Assembly: GCF_003852315.1 (NCBI RefSeq)
Contig: NZ_CP027762.1
Coordinates: 1,593,501-1,657,500, forward strand
Length of the DNA: 64,000 nucleotides
Source of the DNA: Pseudomonas sp. LBUM920
Lineage (GTDB): Bacteria; Pseudomonadota; Gammaproteobacteria; Pseudomonadales; Pseudomonadaceae
Direction of reading: 5' to 3'
Shown one piece after another: positions 43,336 to 51,801 of this stretch (position 1 is the first letter of the stretch; every line of letters begins with the position of its first letter). The notes beneath the pieces were generated by a model that worked only from the letters and a program-made list of their open reading frames with translations, was not told the origin of the DNA and searched no databases. A program made the position numbers and the translations under genes.

Positions 43336-44713
43336 GCCCAGCAGCCTGCGCTGGCGCCTGCTGTGGAACCTGGCGCTGTTGCTGGTGGTGTTGATGCTGG
43401 CCAGCGGCATGAGCGCCTACTGGAATGGGCGCGAAGCCGCCGACACCGCTTATGACCGCACCTTGCTGGCGTCAGCGCGCACCATCGCCGCCGGATTGAC
43501 CCAGGTGGATGGCACCCTGAGCGCGAACGTGCCGTATGTGGCGCTGGACACCTTTGCCTACGACAGCGCCGGGCGTATTTACTATCAGGTCAATGACATT
43601 GATCGCAAGCTGATCTCCGGTTACGAAAACCTCCCCGGCCCGCCGCCGGGCACGCCGCGCACGGACGACTACCCAGCGCTGGCGCGGTTTTACAATGCCA
43701 CCTATCAGGGCCAGCATGTACGCGTGGTGAGTTTGCTCAAGGCTGTCTCCGAACCGAACATGAATGGCATGGCCGAAATACGCGTTGCAGAAACCGATGA
43801 AGCGCGCGAAAGCATGGCCCGTAGCCTGCTGGCCGACACCTTGCTGCGCCTTGGGATGTTGGCCGTTGGCGCATTGCTGCTGGTGTGGTTTGCCGTCAGC
43901 GCGGCGCTGCGTCCGCTGGAGCGCTTGCGCACTGCCGTGGAGGAGCGTCAGCCCGACGACTTGCGGCCATTGCCGTTGGTGGAAGTGCAGCATGAGTTCG
44001 GTCCCCTGGTGCGCTCCCTCAATCACTTTACCGAGCGCCTGCGCGGCCAGTTCGAGCGCCAGGCGCAGTTTATCGCCGACGCCGCCCATGAATTGCGCAC
44101 CCCGCTGGCGGCACTGAAGGCGCGTTTGGAACTCGGCCTGCGCAGCGACGCCCCGGCGACGTGGCACAGCACCCTGGAAACCGCTGCCCAAGGCACCGAC
44201 CGCCTCACCCATTTGGCCAATCAACTGCTGTCGCTGGCACGCATTGAAAACGGCGCACGGGCGATTGCCGAAGGCGGGGCGCAATTGCTCGACCTCAGCC
44301 AGCTGGCGCGGGAATTGGGCATGGCCATGGCGCCGCTGGCGCATGCGCGCGGCGTTGCGCTGGCGTTGGAGGCGGATGAGCCGGTGTGGCTGCGGGGTGA
44401 GCCGACCTTGTTGAACGAGTTGCTGAGCAATCTGGTCGATAACGCCCTGGCCCACACACCGCCTGGAGGCAATGTGATTTTGCGGGTCACGGCGCCCGCG
44501 ATCCTGGAGGTGGAGGATGATGGCCCGGGTATCCCGCTGGATGAGCGGGACCGGGTATTCGAGCGTTTCTACCGCCGCAGTCAACAGGGCATGGGCTCAG
44601 GTTTGGGGCTGGCGATTGTTGGTGAGATCTGCCGCGCACACTTGGCGCAGATCAGCCTGCATGACGGCGAGTTGGCGGGGTTGAAGGTGCGCGTGAGCTT
44701 TATCGCGGGCTGA
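43328..44713 (+). CDS. tctE: Sensor histidine kinase TctE
   Basis: 461-aa inner-membrane kinase. Transmembrane helices at about residues 10-30 and 167-190 frame a periplasmic sensor domain of 2CSK_N type (ADTAYDRTLLASARTIA is its typical start). The HisKA phospho-acceptor His is near residue 254 in AAHELRTPLAAL. The ATPase domain has NLVDNALAHTPPGG (N box), EVEDDGPGIP (G1) and GSGLGLAIV (G2). It overlaps tctD and ends one base before the convergent HDOD gene. Confidence 0.95.
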   Translation: MHKPSSLRWRLLWNLALLLVVLMLASGMSAYWNGREAADTAYDRTLLASARTIAAGLTQVDGTLSANVPYVALDTFAYDSAGRIYYQVNDIDRKLISGYENLPGPPPGTPRTDDYPALARFYNATYQGQHVRVVSLLKAVSEPNMNGMAEIRVAETDEARESMARSLLADTLLRLGMLAVGALLLVWFAVSAALRPLERLRTAVEERQPDDLRPLPLVEVQHEFGPLVRSLNHFTERLRGQFERQAQFIADAAHELRTPLAALKARLELGLRSDAPATWHSTLETAAQGTDRLTHLANQLLSLARIENGARAIAEGGAQLLDLSQLARELGMAMAPLAHARGVALALEADEPVWLRGEPTLLNELLSNLVDNALAHTPPGGNVILRVTAPAILEVEDDGPGIPLDERDRVFERFYRRSQQGMGSGLGLAIVGEICRAHLAQISLHDGELAGLKVRVSFIAG

Positions 44714-45535
44714 TCAGTAAAACATCGAGCGCGCTTCATCCAGTTCGGCACGCAGGGCATTGCTGTACGGGTCGACCCGTAACTTCTGGATCGCCGGCAG
44801 GCTGGCAACCGATACATTCGCCAGTGGATGATCAGTGCCCCGGTGGCAATACAGCACGGCGACTTGCACCAGGTCGATGTAGTCCAGGCTCGCGGAGTCG
44901 CGCTCCAGGTCCAGGTATTGCCCTGGCAGCTTCGCGAGCATCTCCGGGAAATCCCAGCCGCCCAGCAGTTTGTCCCCCAGCAGCGGGTGAATGCTCTCTA
45001 TCACATGGTTGAGGCTGACGGGGTCGGAGAGCAGTTCGTAATGGTCTTCGGCATAGGTGAGGATCGGCAGCACGCCAATCTGATGCACCAGACCGCCGAG
45101 CGCTGCCTGATCAGGTTTCAGCTGGCTGTGGCTGCGGCACAAGGCGTAGCTCACGCCCGCCACTTCCAGGCTGCGGCGCCACACTTCGCGCATTTTCAAT
45201 TCGACGACTTCGGAGCGGGCGTGGAAAATTTGTTCCATCACCAGGCCGATGGCCAGGTTGCTGCTGTAGTTGGTGCCCAGCCGGGTGATTGCGGTATGCA
45301 GGTCGGTGACTTCCTGGGTCGCGCGCAGCAGCGGGCTGTTGACCACTTTGATCAGGCGTGCCGACAGGGCGGTGTCGCGACCGATCACTTTGCTCAAGTG
45401 GCTGATGCTGATTTCCGGGTCTTCGGCGGCCTGTCGTATGTTCAGGGCCACTTCCGGTAATGTCGGCAGAACCAGGTCATCGTTGTCGATGGCCGTCACT
45501 AAAGCCTGTTGGACTTTTTCCGCCAGCTTGTTCAT
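44714..45535 (-). CDS. HDOD domain protein
   Basis: 273-aa signalling protein made of one HDOD domain, a catalytically degenerate relative of HD phosphodiesterases. Typical segments are LPTLPEVALNIRQAAEDPEIS, LSKVIGRDTALSARLIKVVNSP (shortened in style) and AALGGLVHQIGVLPILTYAED. The HD pair expected in active enzymes is absent from the GLVHQIG helix. HDOD proteins affect stress responses and second-messenger signalling; the partner here is unknown. Confidence 0.9.
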   Translation of the reverse strand: MNKLAEKVQQALVTAIDNDDLVLPTLPEVALNIRQAAEDPEISISHLSKVIGRDTALSARLIKVVNSPLLRATQEVTDLHTAITRLGTNYSSNLAIGLVMEQIFHARSEVVELKMREVWRRSLEVAGVSYALCRSHSQLKPDQAALGGLVHQIGVLPILTYAEDHYELLSDPVSLNHVIESIHPLLGDKLLGGWDFPEMLAKLPGQYLDLERDSASLDYIDLVQVAVLYCHRGTDHPLANVSVASLPAIQKLRVDPYSNALRAELDEARSMFY

Positions 45536-45571
45536 TCATGCTCTCTAGGGTGTTGCAAAAAAGTACGGCGA

Positions 45572-46513
45572 TTAACGCTGGATCTCTCGATCGCGATCCA
45601 GTGAGTACGGCAGGTCAAGCAGGTGTAAGCCGGGGCCTTCCAGAGCGCCCAAGTGCACATCGCCACTGTCGGCAGCTTCGGCTTGCAGCACGGCCAGAAG
45701 TTCAACGCATTGGTCAGCTTTTGCTGCAATCACCACCTCACCGATAGCACTGTTGTGGCTGGGCGCGAACAGCGGGGTGCCCGGCTCGGGCAATTCGGTT
45801 GCATCCAGGCTCAGGCGGTACAGGCGACGCTTGAGTTTGCCCAGGTATTGCATGCGCGCGACGATTTCCTGGCCGGTGTAGCAGCCTTTCTTGAAGCTGA
45901 CGCCGCCGATGGCCTGCAGGTTAAGCATCTGCGGGATAAACAGTTCGCGGGTCTGGGGCATGACTTGGCCGATGCCAGCGCGGATCTGGCCCAGCAGCCA
46001 TTGATTCAAGTCAGCAGGTTGTAGCTGTGTGGCCAGCTGAGCGCGTACGGCTTCGGCGTGTTCGACGGGCACCCAGAGTTCGCTGCGGCCAGGGGAGACG
46101 CGAATGGCGATCAATGTGTCGCTGCGCGCGACGCTGTCGGTTTCGGCAGGCAGCTCAAGGCCAAGGGAGGCGAGGGCCTGATCCGCATTCGACAGGCCGA
46201 AACGCACCCAGGCGGCGCTTTCGTCGGTGAGTTTGGATTTGGAGAACACCGCGTATTTTTTCAAATCTGCCAGTTGCGGTTCGAGCAGTTCGCTGGCCAT
46301 GGCCAGGAGCACGCCGTCGCCTTGCAGCAGGATGCGAAAGCTCGACTGCATGCGGCCTTTTTGCGTGCAGCGAGCGCCGAGGCTCGCCTGGGTGTCACTC
46401 AGGTAATTGAGGTTGCAGGTCAGTTGCCCTTGCAGGAACTTGGCAGCGTCGGCACCGCGTACGGCGAGAACGCCTTCGTGTGACAAGGGGCAGAAAAAAG
46501 CAGAGTCAGCCAT
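45572..46513 (-). CDS. ygfZ: YgfZ, folate-binding Fe-S cluster maintenance protein
   Basis: 313-aa GcvT-like protein that binds tetrahydrofolate and supports Fe-S enzymes and tRNA modification. The diagnostic motif KGCYTGQEIVARMQYLGKLKRR (shortened: KGCYTGQE, Cys near residue 210) is intact. The N-terminal segment is VLAVRGADAAKFLQGQLTCNL. It is divergent from sdhE, which is a conserved neighbour in gamma-proteobacteria. Confidence 0.95.
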   Translation of the reverse strand: MADSAFFCPLSHEGVLAVRGADAAKFLQGQLTCNLNYLSDTQASLGARCTQKGRMQSSFRILLQGDGVLLAMASELLEPQLADLKKYAVFSKSKLTDESAAWVRFGLSNADQALASLGLELPAETDSVARSDTLIAIRVSPGRSELWVPVEHAEAVRAQLATQLQPADLNQWLLGQIRAGIGQVMPQTRELFIPQMLNLQAIGGVSFKKGCYTGQEIVARMQYLGKLKRRLYRLSLDATELPEPGTPLFAPSHNSAIGEVVIAAKADQCVELLAVLQAEAADSGDVHLGALEGPGLHLLDLPYSLDRDREIQR

Positions 46514-46653
46514 GGGTCATCGCAGGTCAAAAAGTCATGGGTGCATCATAGAGGGGCGCCCGGCAAATGGATAGTTTCCGTATGGTGCGACCAAAGCCGA
46601 CTGGTCCGGTGCCGTCGGGCCTGTATACTTGCGCTCTATTTGAGGAGCGCTCC

Positions 46654-46908
46654 ATGGTCGAAGATGTAGAAATCAATCGCCTCTACTGGCACAGCCGTCG
46701 CGGCATGCTGGAGTTGGATGTGTTGCTGGTGCCTTTCACCAAAGAGGTATACGCGACGCTCAATCAGGTGGACCGCGACCTCTACGTCAGGCTGCTGACT
46801 TGCGAAGATCAGGACATGTTCGGCTGGTTCATGGAGCGCGCCGAATCTGAAGATCCGGAGCTGCAGCGCATGGTTCGGATGATTCTGGATCGTGTCCAGC
46901 CCAAGTAA
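46654..46908 (+). CDS. sdhE: SdhE, FAD assembly factor for succinate dehydrogenase
   Basis: 84-aa helical protein that helps covalent flavinylation of SdhA. The signature RGMLELD (RGxxE) is at residues 16-22 after NRLYWHSR. Further conserved segments are DLYVRLLTCEDQDMFGWF. The ATG at 46654 has GAGGAG 9 nt upstream; a 29-codon upstream extension is not conserved. It overlaps the next gene by 17 bp. Confidence 0.95.
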   Translation: MVEDVEINRLYWHSRRGMLELDVLLVPFTKEVYATLNQVDRDLYVRLLTCEDQDMFGWFMERAESEDPELQRMVRMILDRVQPK

Positions 46909-47338
46909 TCGCTTCGAATGCCGCTGGCAGGCCTCACGGCTATTGCTGGCGGCCTACTTGCTTGCCCAACTGTTCGCGTTGGGCGCCTTGCTGCTTGGGG
47001 ATCTACCGTTTTACGGCCTCGGCATTCTGTTGTGTCTGGCTCACGCCGTGTGGGTTTTACCGCGTCATATCCTGTTAAACCACCGTTCGTCGATTCGTGG
47101 CCTGCGCCGCGATGAAGACGGCTGGCAATTATTGTGTGACGAGCGCGGTTGGCACCCTGTGCAACTGCGTCCCGACAGCCTGGCATTACCGCTGATCGTG
47201 GTGCTGCGCTATCGGGTGCAGGGGGAATGGCGGGTGCGTTCGATCTGTGTGCCGAGGGACGCGCAGGCTGCCGATGTGCATCGGCGCCTGCGGGTTCGCT
47301 TGAAGTTCAGCCGCCGTAGGTGGCTGGCACCAGAATAG
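46892..47338 (+). CDS. YgfX (CptA) family membrane protein
   Basis: 148-aa protein with a GTG start inside the end of sdhE. A basic N-terminus (FECRWQASRLLLAAYLLAQL in part) leads into two transmembrane helices (about residues 18-38 and 41-58). A cytoplasmic beta-rich tail follows (EDGWQLLCDERGWHPVQL) and it ends in an Arg-rich stretch. E. coli YgfX is encoded after sdhE and was proposed as a toxin affecting cell shape. Its 3' end overlaps the convergent nadB by 32 bp. Confidence 0.8.
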   Translation: MSSPSNRFECRWQASRLLLAAYLLAQLFALGALLLGDLPFYGLGILLCLAHAVWVLPRHILLNHRSSIRGLRRDEDGWQLLCDERGWHPVQLRPDSLALPLIVVLRYRVQGEWRVRSICVPRDAQAADVHRRLRVRLKFSRRRWLAPE

Positions 47339-48923
47339 TGTCACGGGCCTCGGGCAGCATCTGCGGGTAGTCGAGGGTGTAGTGCAGGCCGCGACTTTCC
47401 TTGCGCTCCATGGCAGAGCGAATCATCAATTCCGCCACCTGGGCCAAGTTGCGCAATTCGATCAGGTCCCGGCTGACTTTATAGTTGCTGTAGAATTCGT
47501 CAATTTCGTCCAGCAGCAACCGCACGCGGTGTTGCGCGCGTTGTAGGCGCTTGTTGGTGCGCACGATCCCCACGTAGTCCCACATGAAGCGGCGCAGCTC
47601 GTCCCAGTTGTGGGCGATGATGACGTCTTCGTCCGAATCGGTGACCTGGCTGGCGTCCCAGCGGGGCAGGGCGGCGGGCACCGGGATGCGGGGCAGTTGT
47701 TCGAGGATGTCGGCGGCGGCGGAGCGGGCATAAACGAAGCATTCGAGCAGCGAATTGCTGGCCATGCGGTTGGCGCCGTGCAGGCCGGTGAAGCTGGTTT
47801 CGCCGATCGCATACAGGCCAGGCACGTCGGTGCGACCGTGTTGGTCGACCATGACCCCGCCGCAGGTGTAGTGCGCGGCCGGCACTACCGGGATCGGGCC
47901 TTTGGTGATGTCGATGTTGAACGCCAGGCAGCGCTCGTAGACGGTGGGGAAATGGGTCTTGATGAAGGCTTCGGGCTTGTGGCTGATGTCCAGATAGACG
48001 CAGTCGATGCCCAGGCGCTTCATTTCGTGGTCGATGGCGCGCGCGACGATATCCCGTGGCGCGAGCTCAGCGCGAGGGTCGAAGCGTTGCATGAAGCGCT
48101 CGCCATTTGGCAGTTTCAGGTGCGCGCCTTCACCGCGCAGGGCTTCGGTGATCAGGAAACTCTTGGCCTGCGGGTGATAAAGGCAGGTGGGGTGGAACTG
48201 GTTGAATTCCAGATTCGCGACGCGGCAGCCCGAACGCCACGCCATGGCAATGCCATCGCCGCAGGCACCGTCGGGGTTGCTGGTGTAGAGATAAACCTTG
48301 GCCGCGCCGCCCGAGGCGAGAATGGTGAAGCGCGCGCCGTAGGTGTCGACTTCGCCGCTGGCGCGGTTGAGCACGTAGGCGCCGAGGCAGCGTTCGCCTG
48401 CCAGGCCCAGGCGTTTTTCGGTGATCAGGTCGACGGCTACCCGTTGTTCCAACAGCTCGATATTGGGGCGTTGACGGGCCTGGTCGAGGAGGGTTTTGAA
48501 AATGGCGGCGCCGGTGGCGTCGGCCGCATGGATGATGCGGCGATGGCTGTGACCGCCTTCACGGGTCAGGTGGAATTCAAATCCGCCGTCGTCGCTGCCG
48601 GCATGCTCGTCGCGGGTGAACGGCACACCCTGGTCGATCAGCCATTGGATAGCTTCGCGGCTGTGCTCGACGGTGAAGCGTACGGCGTCTTCGTTGCACA
48701 GGCCGCCGCCGGCGTTAAGGGTGTCTTCGACATGGGATTGCACGGTGTCAGTGTCGTCCAGCACTGCCGCGACGCCGCCCTGGGCCCAGAATGTCGAGCC
48801 GTTGGCCAGATCGCCTTTGCTCAGGACCGCAATGCGCAAGTAGCTGGGGAGCGTCAGCGCCAGGCTCAAGCCGGCCGCGCCACTACCGATCACCAGGACA
48901 TCGTGTTGAAACTGTTGGCTCAT
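47307..48923 (-). CDS. nadB: L-aspartate oxidase NadB
   Basis: 538-aa flavoprotein that oxidises L-aspartate to iminoaspartate in the first step of NAD synthesis. The FAD-binding motif is VLVIGSGAAGLSLAL at the N-terminus. Substrate-site segments are STFWAQGGVAAVLDD, EGGHSHRRIIHAADATG, and HFPTVYERC followed by VVPAAHYTCGGV. The C-terminal FLKRRGL-like helical domain is present (LRNLAQVAELMIRSAMERKESRGLHY in part). Position next to algU is conserved in Pseudomonas. Confidence 0.97.
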   Translation of the reverse strand: MSQQFQHDVLVIGSGAAGLSLALTLPSYLRIAVLSKGDLANGSTFWAQGGVAAVLDDTDTVQSHVEDTLNAGGGLCNEDAVRFTVEHSREAIQWLIDQGVPFTRDEHAGSDDGGFEFHLTREGGHSHRRIIHAADATGAAIFKTLLDQARQRPNIELLEQRVAVDLITEKRLGLAGERCLGAYVLNRASGEVDTYGARFTILASGGAAKVYLYTSNPDGACGDGIAMAWRSGCRVANLEFNQFHPTCLYHPQAKSFLITEALRGEGAHLKLPNGERFMQRFDPRAELAPRDIVARAIDHEMKRLGIDCVYLDISHKPEAFIKTHFPTVYERCLAFNIDITKGPIPVVPAAHYTCGGVMVDQHGRTDVPGLYAIGETSFTGLHGANRMASNSLLECFVYARSAAADILEQLPRIPVPAALPRWDASQVTDSDEDVIIAHNWDELRRFMWDYVGIVRTNKRLQRAQHRVRLLLDEIDEFYSNYKVSRDLIELRNLAQVAELMIRSAMERKESRGLHYTLDYPQMLPEARDTILVPATYGG

Positions 48924-49106
48924 TAGCAGGATTCCGCAAAAAGCGATCCAAAGGGGCGGCGCGAACAGGACGCCTGGATCGGCGAATCAAAGGGTCACAC
49001 GGGCCACTAGTATATAGAGGGGGGGAGCGGCACAATAGCCGGGCATTCGTGGCATTGTGAGATTACGGTGCGCAGCTTGGGTAAAATCGGCTGGTTATTG
49101 AGGCGG

Positions 49107-49134
49107 GAACTTTTTGCATAAGCCCCGACTCAAT
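49107..49134 (+). promoter_or_regulatory. Distal AlgU-type promoter of algU
   Basis: GAACTT, a 17-bp spacer and TCAAT match the sigma-E/AlgU consensus (GAACTT - 16/17 - TCnnA) about 280 bp upstream of algU. P. aeruginosa algU also has two autoregulated promoters. Confidence 0.6.
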
Positions 49135-49300
49135 AGCAGGTTGCCCGAAAGCTGGGAAAACGTTGAGTTTATTGGCCCGTCGGGAGCATTGGACGCGTCA
49201 GAAAACCGGCGACAAGATTATTCGCGCAGCCGGCAATGCCCGTGCTGCGTTTTTCGTGTGTGCCAAATCAGTGCGCGCCGGAAACTTGCTTGGAGGGGGA

Positions 49301-49327
49301 GAACTTTTGCGAAAAGTCCGAGTCTAT
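49301..49327 (+). promoter_or_regulatory. Proximal AlgU-type promoter of algU
   Basis: GAACTT, a 16-bp spacer and TCTAT lie about 60 bp upstream of the algU start and match the AlgU consensus well. This predicts positive autoregulation. Confidence 0.75.
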
Positions 49328-49386
49328 GTTTGCAAGCCTGATCGTTTAGTTATGCAAGCCTCCTCCAAGTACAACGAGGAGTGTTC

Positions 49387-49968
49387 ATGCTAACCCAGGA
49401 AGAGGATCAGCAGCTGGTCGAGCGCGTTCAACGCGGCGACAAGCGAGCATTTGATCTGCTAGTGCTGAAATACCAGCACAAAATTCTCGGGTTGATCGTG
49501 CGTTTTGTGCACGACACCCATGAAGCGCAGGACGTTGCACAGGAAGCCTTTATCAAGGCGTACCGTGCACTTGGAAACTTCCGCGGTGATAGTGCGTTTT
49601 ATACGTGGCTATACCGCATCGCCATTAACACGGCGAAGAACTATCTGGTGTCTCGCGGCCGCCGCCCACCGGACAGTGATGTAAGTTCAGAAGATGCAGA
49701 ATTTTATGATGGTGATCACGGCCTCAAAGATCTCGAGTCGCCGGAGCGTGCATTGCTGCGCGACGAGATCGAAGGCACCGTTCATCGCACAATTCAGCAA
49801 CTTCCAGAAGATTTGCGTACGGCGTTAACTTTACGTGAATTCGATGGTCTGAGTTACGAAGACATTGCGAGCGTCATGCAGTGTCCGGTGGGGACTGTAA
49901 GGTCACGGATTTTCCGGGCCCGGGAAGCCATCGATAAAGCCTTGCAACCGTTGTTGCAGGAAAACTAA
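49387..49968 (+). CDS. algU: RNA polymerase sigma factor AlgU (sigma-22, RpoE)
   Basis: 193-aa ECF sigma factor, the size of P. aeruginosa AlgU. It controls alginate synthesis and envelope stress. Region 2 includes KRAFDLLVLKYQHKILGLI and AQDVAQEAFIKAYRAL; region 4 has LREFDGLSYEDIASVMQCPVGTVRSRIFRAR (shortened: YEDIASVMQCPVGTVRSRI). Start is the ATG at 49387 after GAGGAG; a GTG two codons earlier lies within the ribosome-binding region. It heads the algU-mucA-mucB-mucD operon. Confidence 0.97.
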   Translation: MLTQEEDQQLVERVQRGDKRAFDLLVLKYQHKILGLIVRFVHDTHEAQDVAQEAFIKAYRALGNFRGDSAFYTWLYRIAINTAKNYLVSRGRRPPDSDVSSEDAEFYDGDHGLKDLESPERALLRDEIEGTVHRTIQQLPEDLRTALTLREFDGLSYEDIASVMQCPVGTVRSRIFRAREAIDKALQPLLQEN

Positions 49969-50000
49969 AGACAGCGGCGACAGCCAAGAGAGGAACCGCC

Positions 50001-50588
50001 ATGAGTCGTGATGCCCTGCAGGAATCGCTGTCCGCAGTGATGGATAACGAAGCGGATGAACTGGAACTTCGTCGAGTGCTTAATGCATTTGATGATGCCG
50101 AAACCCGTGATACCTGGTCTCGTTACCAAGTCGCTCGGGCGGTGATGCACAAGGATCTTCTAATCCCTCGTCTGGATATTGCTGCGGCCGTTTCTGCTGC
50201 GCTGGCTGATGAAGCCGTACCGGCAAAAGCTGCTCGTGGTCCATGGCGTAGCCTGGGTCGTTTGGCAGTAGCTGCTTCGGTAACTGTTGCCGTATTGGCC
50301 GGTGTTCGCCTGTACAACCAGGACGAAATAGCCGGTGCCGAACTGGCCCAACAGACTCAGCAGCCGGTCATGGCCGGTCCGCAAGTCAAAGGTCCAGCAG
50401 TGCTGGCCGGCTATAAGGAAAGCTCCGATACCACCGGCCCTATGGCTAACGGTGTACTTCAAGGGCAATCCGGCTGGCAGGATCAGCGTCTTCCAGGCTA
50501 CCTGCGTCAACACGCACAGGAATCGGCTTTGAAAGGCACTGAAAGCGCTCTGCCATACGCCCGTGCAGCAAGTCTGGAAAACCGCTAA
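50001..50588 (+). CDS. mucA: Anti-sigma factor MucA
   Basis: 195-aa single-pass inner-membrane protein that holds AlgU inactive. The N-terminal RseA-like domain (LQESLSAVMDNEADELELRR, then DTWSRYQVARAVMHKDL) binds sigma. One transmembrane helix lies at about residues 87-103 and a periplasmic domain follows, with the typical SGWQDQRLPGYLRQHAQES near the C-terminus that MucB contacts. The reading frame is full length, so there is no mucoid-type truncation. AlgW and MucP cleave it on envelope stress. Confidence 0.97.
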   Translation: MSRDALQESLSAVMDNEADELELRRVLNAFDDAETRDTWSRYQVARAVMHKDLLIPRLDIAAAVSAALADEAVPAKAARGPWRSLGRLAVAASVTVAVLAGVRLYNQDEIAGAELAQQTQQPVMAGPQVKGPAVLAGYKESSDTTGPMANGVLQGQSGWQDQRLPGYLRQHAQESALKGTESALPYARAASLENR

Positions 50589-50604
50589 ACCGTTAAGGAG
50601 CCCT

Positions 50605-51567
50605 ATGCGCGCCATACCGCTCCTTACGCTTTTGCTCAGTGGTTGTTTTGCACTATCCGCCCATGCCGACGAAGCCCAAGACTGGCTGACTCGACTTGGG
50701 CGTGCAGAACAGCAGCAAAGCTTTGAAGGTACGTTCGTCTACGAGCGTAACGGCAGTTTCTCTACCCATGATATCTGGCACCGTATTCAAGACGGGCACG
50801 TCCGTGAGCGGCTCTTGCAGCTCGACGGATCAGCTCAGGAATTGGTCCGGGTAGACGGTCGAACCCAATGCGTCAGTGGCGCTCTGGTTGCTGGCCTGGG
50901 TAATTCGCCCGAAGCGCCATCGCGCGCTCTTGATCCGCAAAAACTCACTCAACTCTACGAATTGGCCGTCATCGGCAAATCTCGCGTGGCCGGTCGAAAT
51001 GCGGTGATTGTCTCGATCACGCCGCGCGATCAGTATCGGTATGGGTTCGAATTGCACCTTGATCGTCAAACGGCGTTGCCGCTCAAATCCTTGTTACTTA
51101 ATGAACAGGGACAATTGTTGGAGCGTTTCCAGTTCACTCGACTGAACACGTCGGTCGCGCTCTATGATCGAGACTTGCAGCCCAGCGGTGATTGCGCACC
51201 TATCGCACTTGCCAATAGCAAAGCGCCTGAAATCCCCGCTACCCATGCGTGGCATTTGGATTGGCTGCCTCCGGGTTTTCAGCTCACCAGCAGTACTGCA
51301 CGCAAAGATACCCAGACCAAGTCCACCGTCGATAGCTTGATGTACGACGATGGGCTGGCACGTTTTTCAGTGTTTCTTGAGTCGACCGATGGCGCCAGTG
51401 TGAGCGAAACCCGCACCCAGCTGGGCCCGACTGTTGCCGTATCGCGCCGCTTGAACACGGTAGATGGTGAAGTGATGGTGACCGTTGTGGGCGAAATCCC
51501 CATCGGCACTGCCGAGCGCATTGCGCTGTCGGTGCGCGGTGAAAAACCCGCCACCGCCAAGCCGTGA
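50605..51567 (+). CDS. mucB: Sigma factor regulatory protein MucB
   Basis: 320-aa periplasmic RseB homologue that shields MucA from proteolysis until lipid or LPS signals release it. The signal peptide ends near residue 24 (SAHADEA). The lipid-binding LolA-like N-terminal domain starts QQSFEGTFVYERNGSFSTHD (shortened); the smaller C-terminal domain ends in the basic GEKPATAKP. The ATG at 50605 follows AAGGAG. It follows mucA by 16 bp. Confidence 0.96.
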   Translation: MRAIPLLTLLLSGCFALSAHADEAQDWLTRLGRAEQQQSFEGTFVYERNGSFSTHDIWHRIQDGHVRERLLQLDGSAQELVRVDGRTQCVSGALVAGLGNSPEAPSRALDPQKLTQLYELAVIGKSRVAGRNAVIVSITPRDQYRYGFELHLDRQTALPLKSLLLNEQGQLLERFQFTRLNTSVALYDRDLQPSGDCAPIALANSKAPEIPATHAWHLDWLPPGFQLTSSTARKDTQTKSTVDSLMYDDGLARFSVFLESTDGASVSETRTQLGPTVAVSRRLNTVDGEVMVTVVGEIPIGTAERIALSVRGEKPATAKP

Positions 51568-51801
51568 GTCGTTAATCCTATGTTCATCCTGACCTTTCAA
51601 TGTGAGCCTATGCTTGGTTGGAGGCTGGAAGCATGAAACTTCAGGATCGGTATTTTCACTTGCAAAAAATCCCCATGTTTTTTATAGGTCAGGGCTTGTC
51701 GGCCCTGGCCTTGTTTTGTTCGCGGAACAAAGATGTCGGTCGCACTTTTCGGCGTTTCTTGAACCCTGTCGCTCAACCCTGCTCGTCGTAACGGGAGCTG
51801 T

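Larger units (their letters stand above)
48924..49386 (+). promoter_or_regulatory. nadB-algU intergenic control region
   Basis: A 463-bp divergent region with no convincing gene. It contains the nadB upstream sequence at one end and two sigma-22-type promoters for algU (listed separately). The algU ribosome-binding site GAGGAG lies at about 49375. Confidence 0.7.

Noticed and set aside
43472..44584. 370-aa frame opposite tctE
   Set aside because: The kinase motifs of TctE are in the plus strand; the antisense sequence is low-information.
47610..48926. 438-aa frame opposite nadB
   Set aside because: The NadB FAD and active-site motifs fix the true gene on the minus strand.
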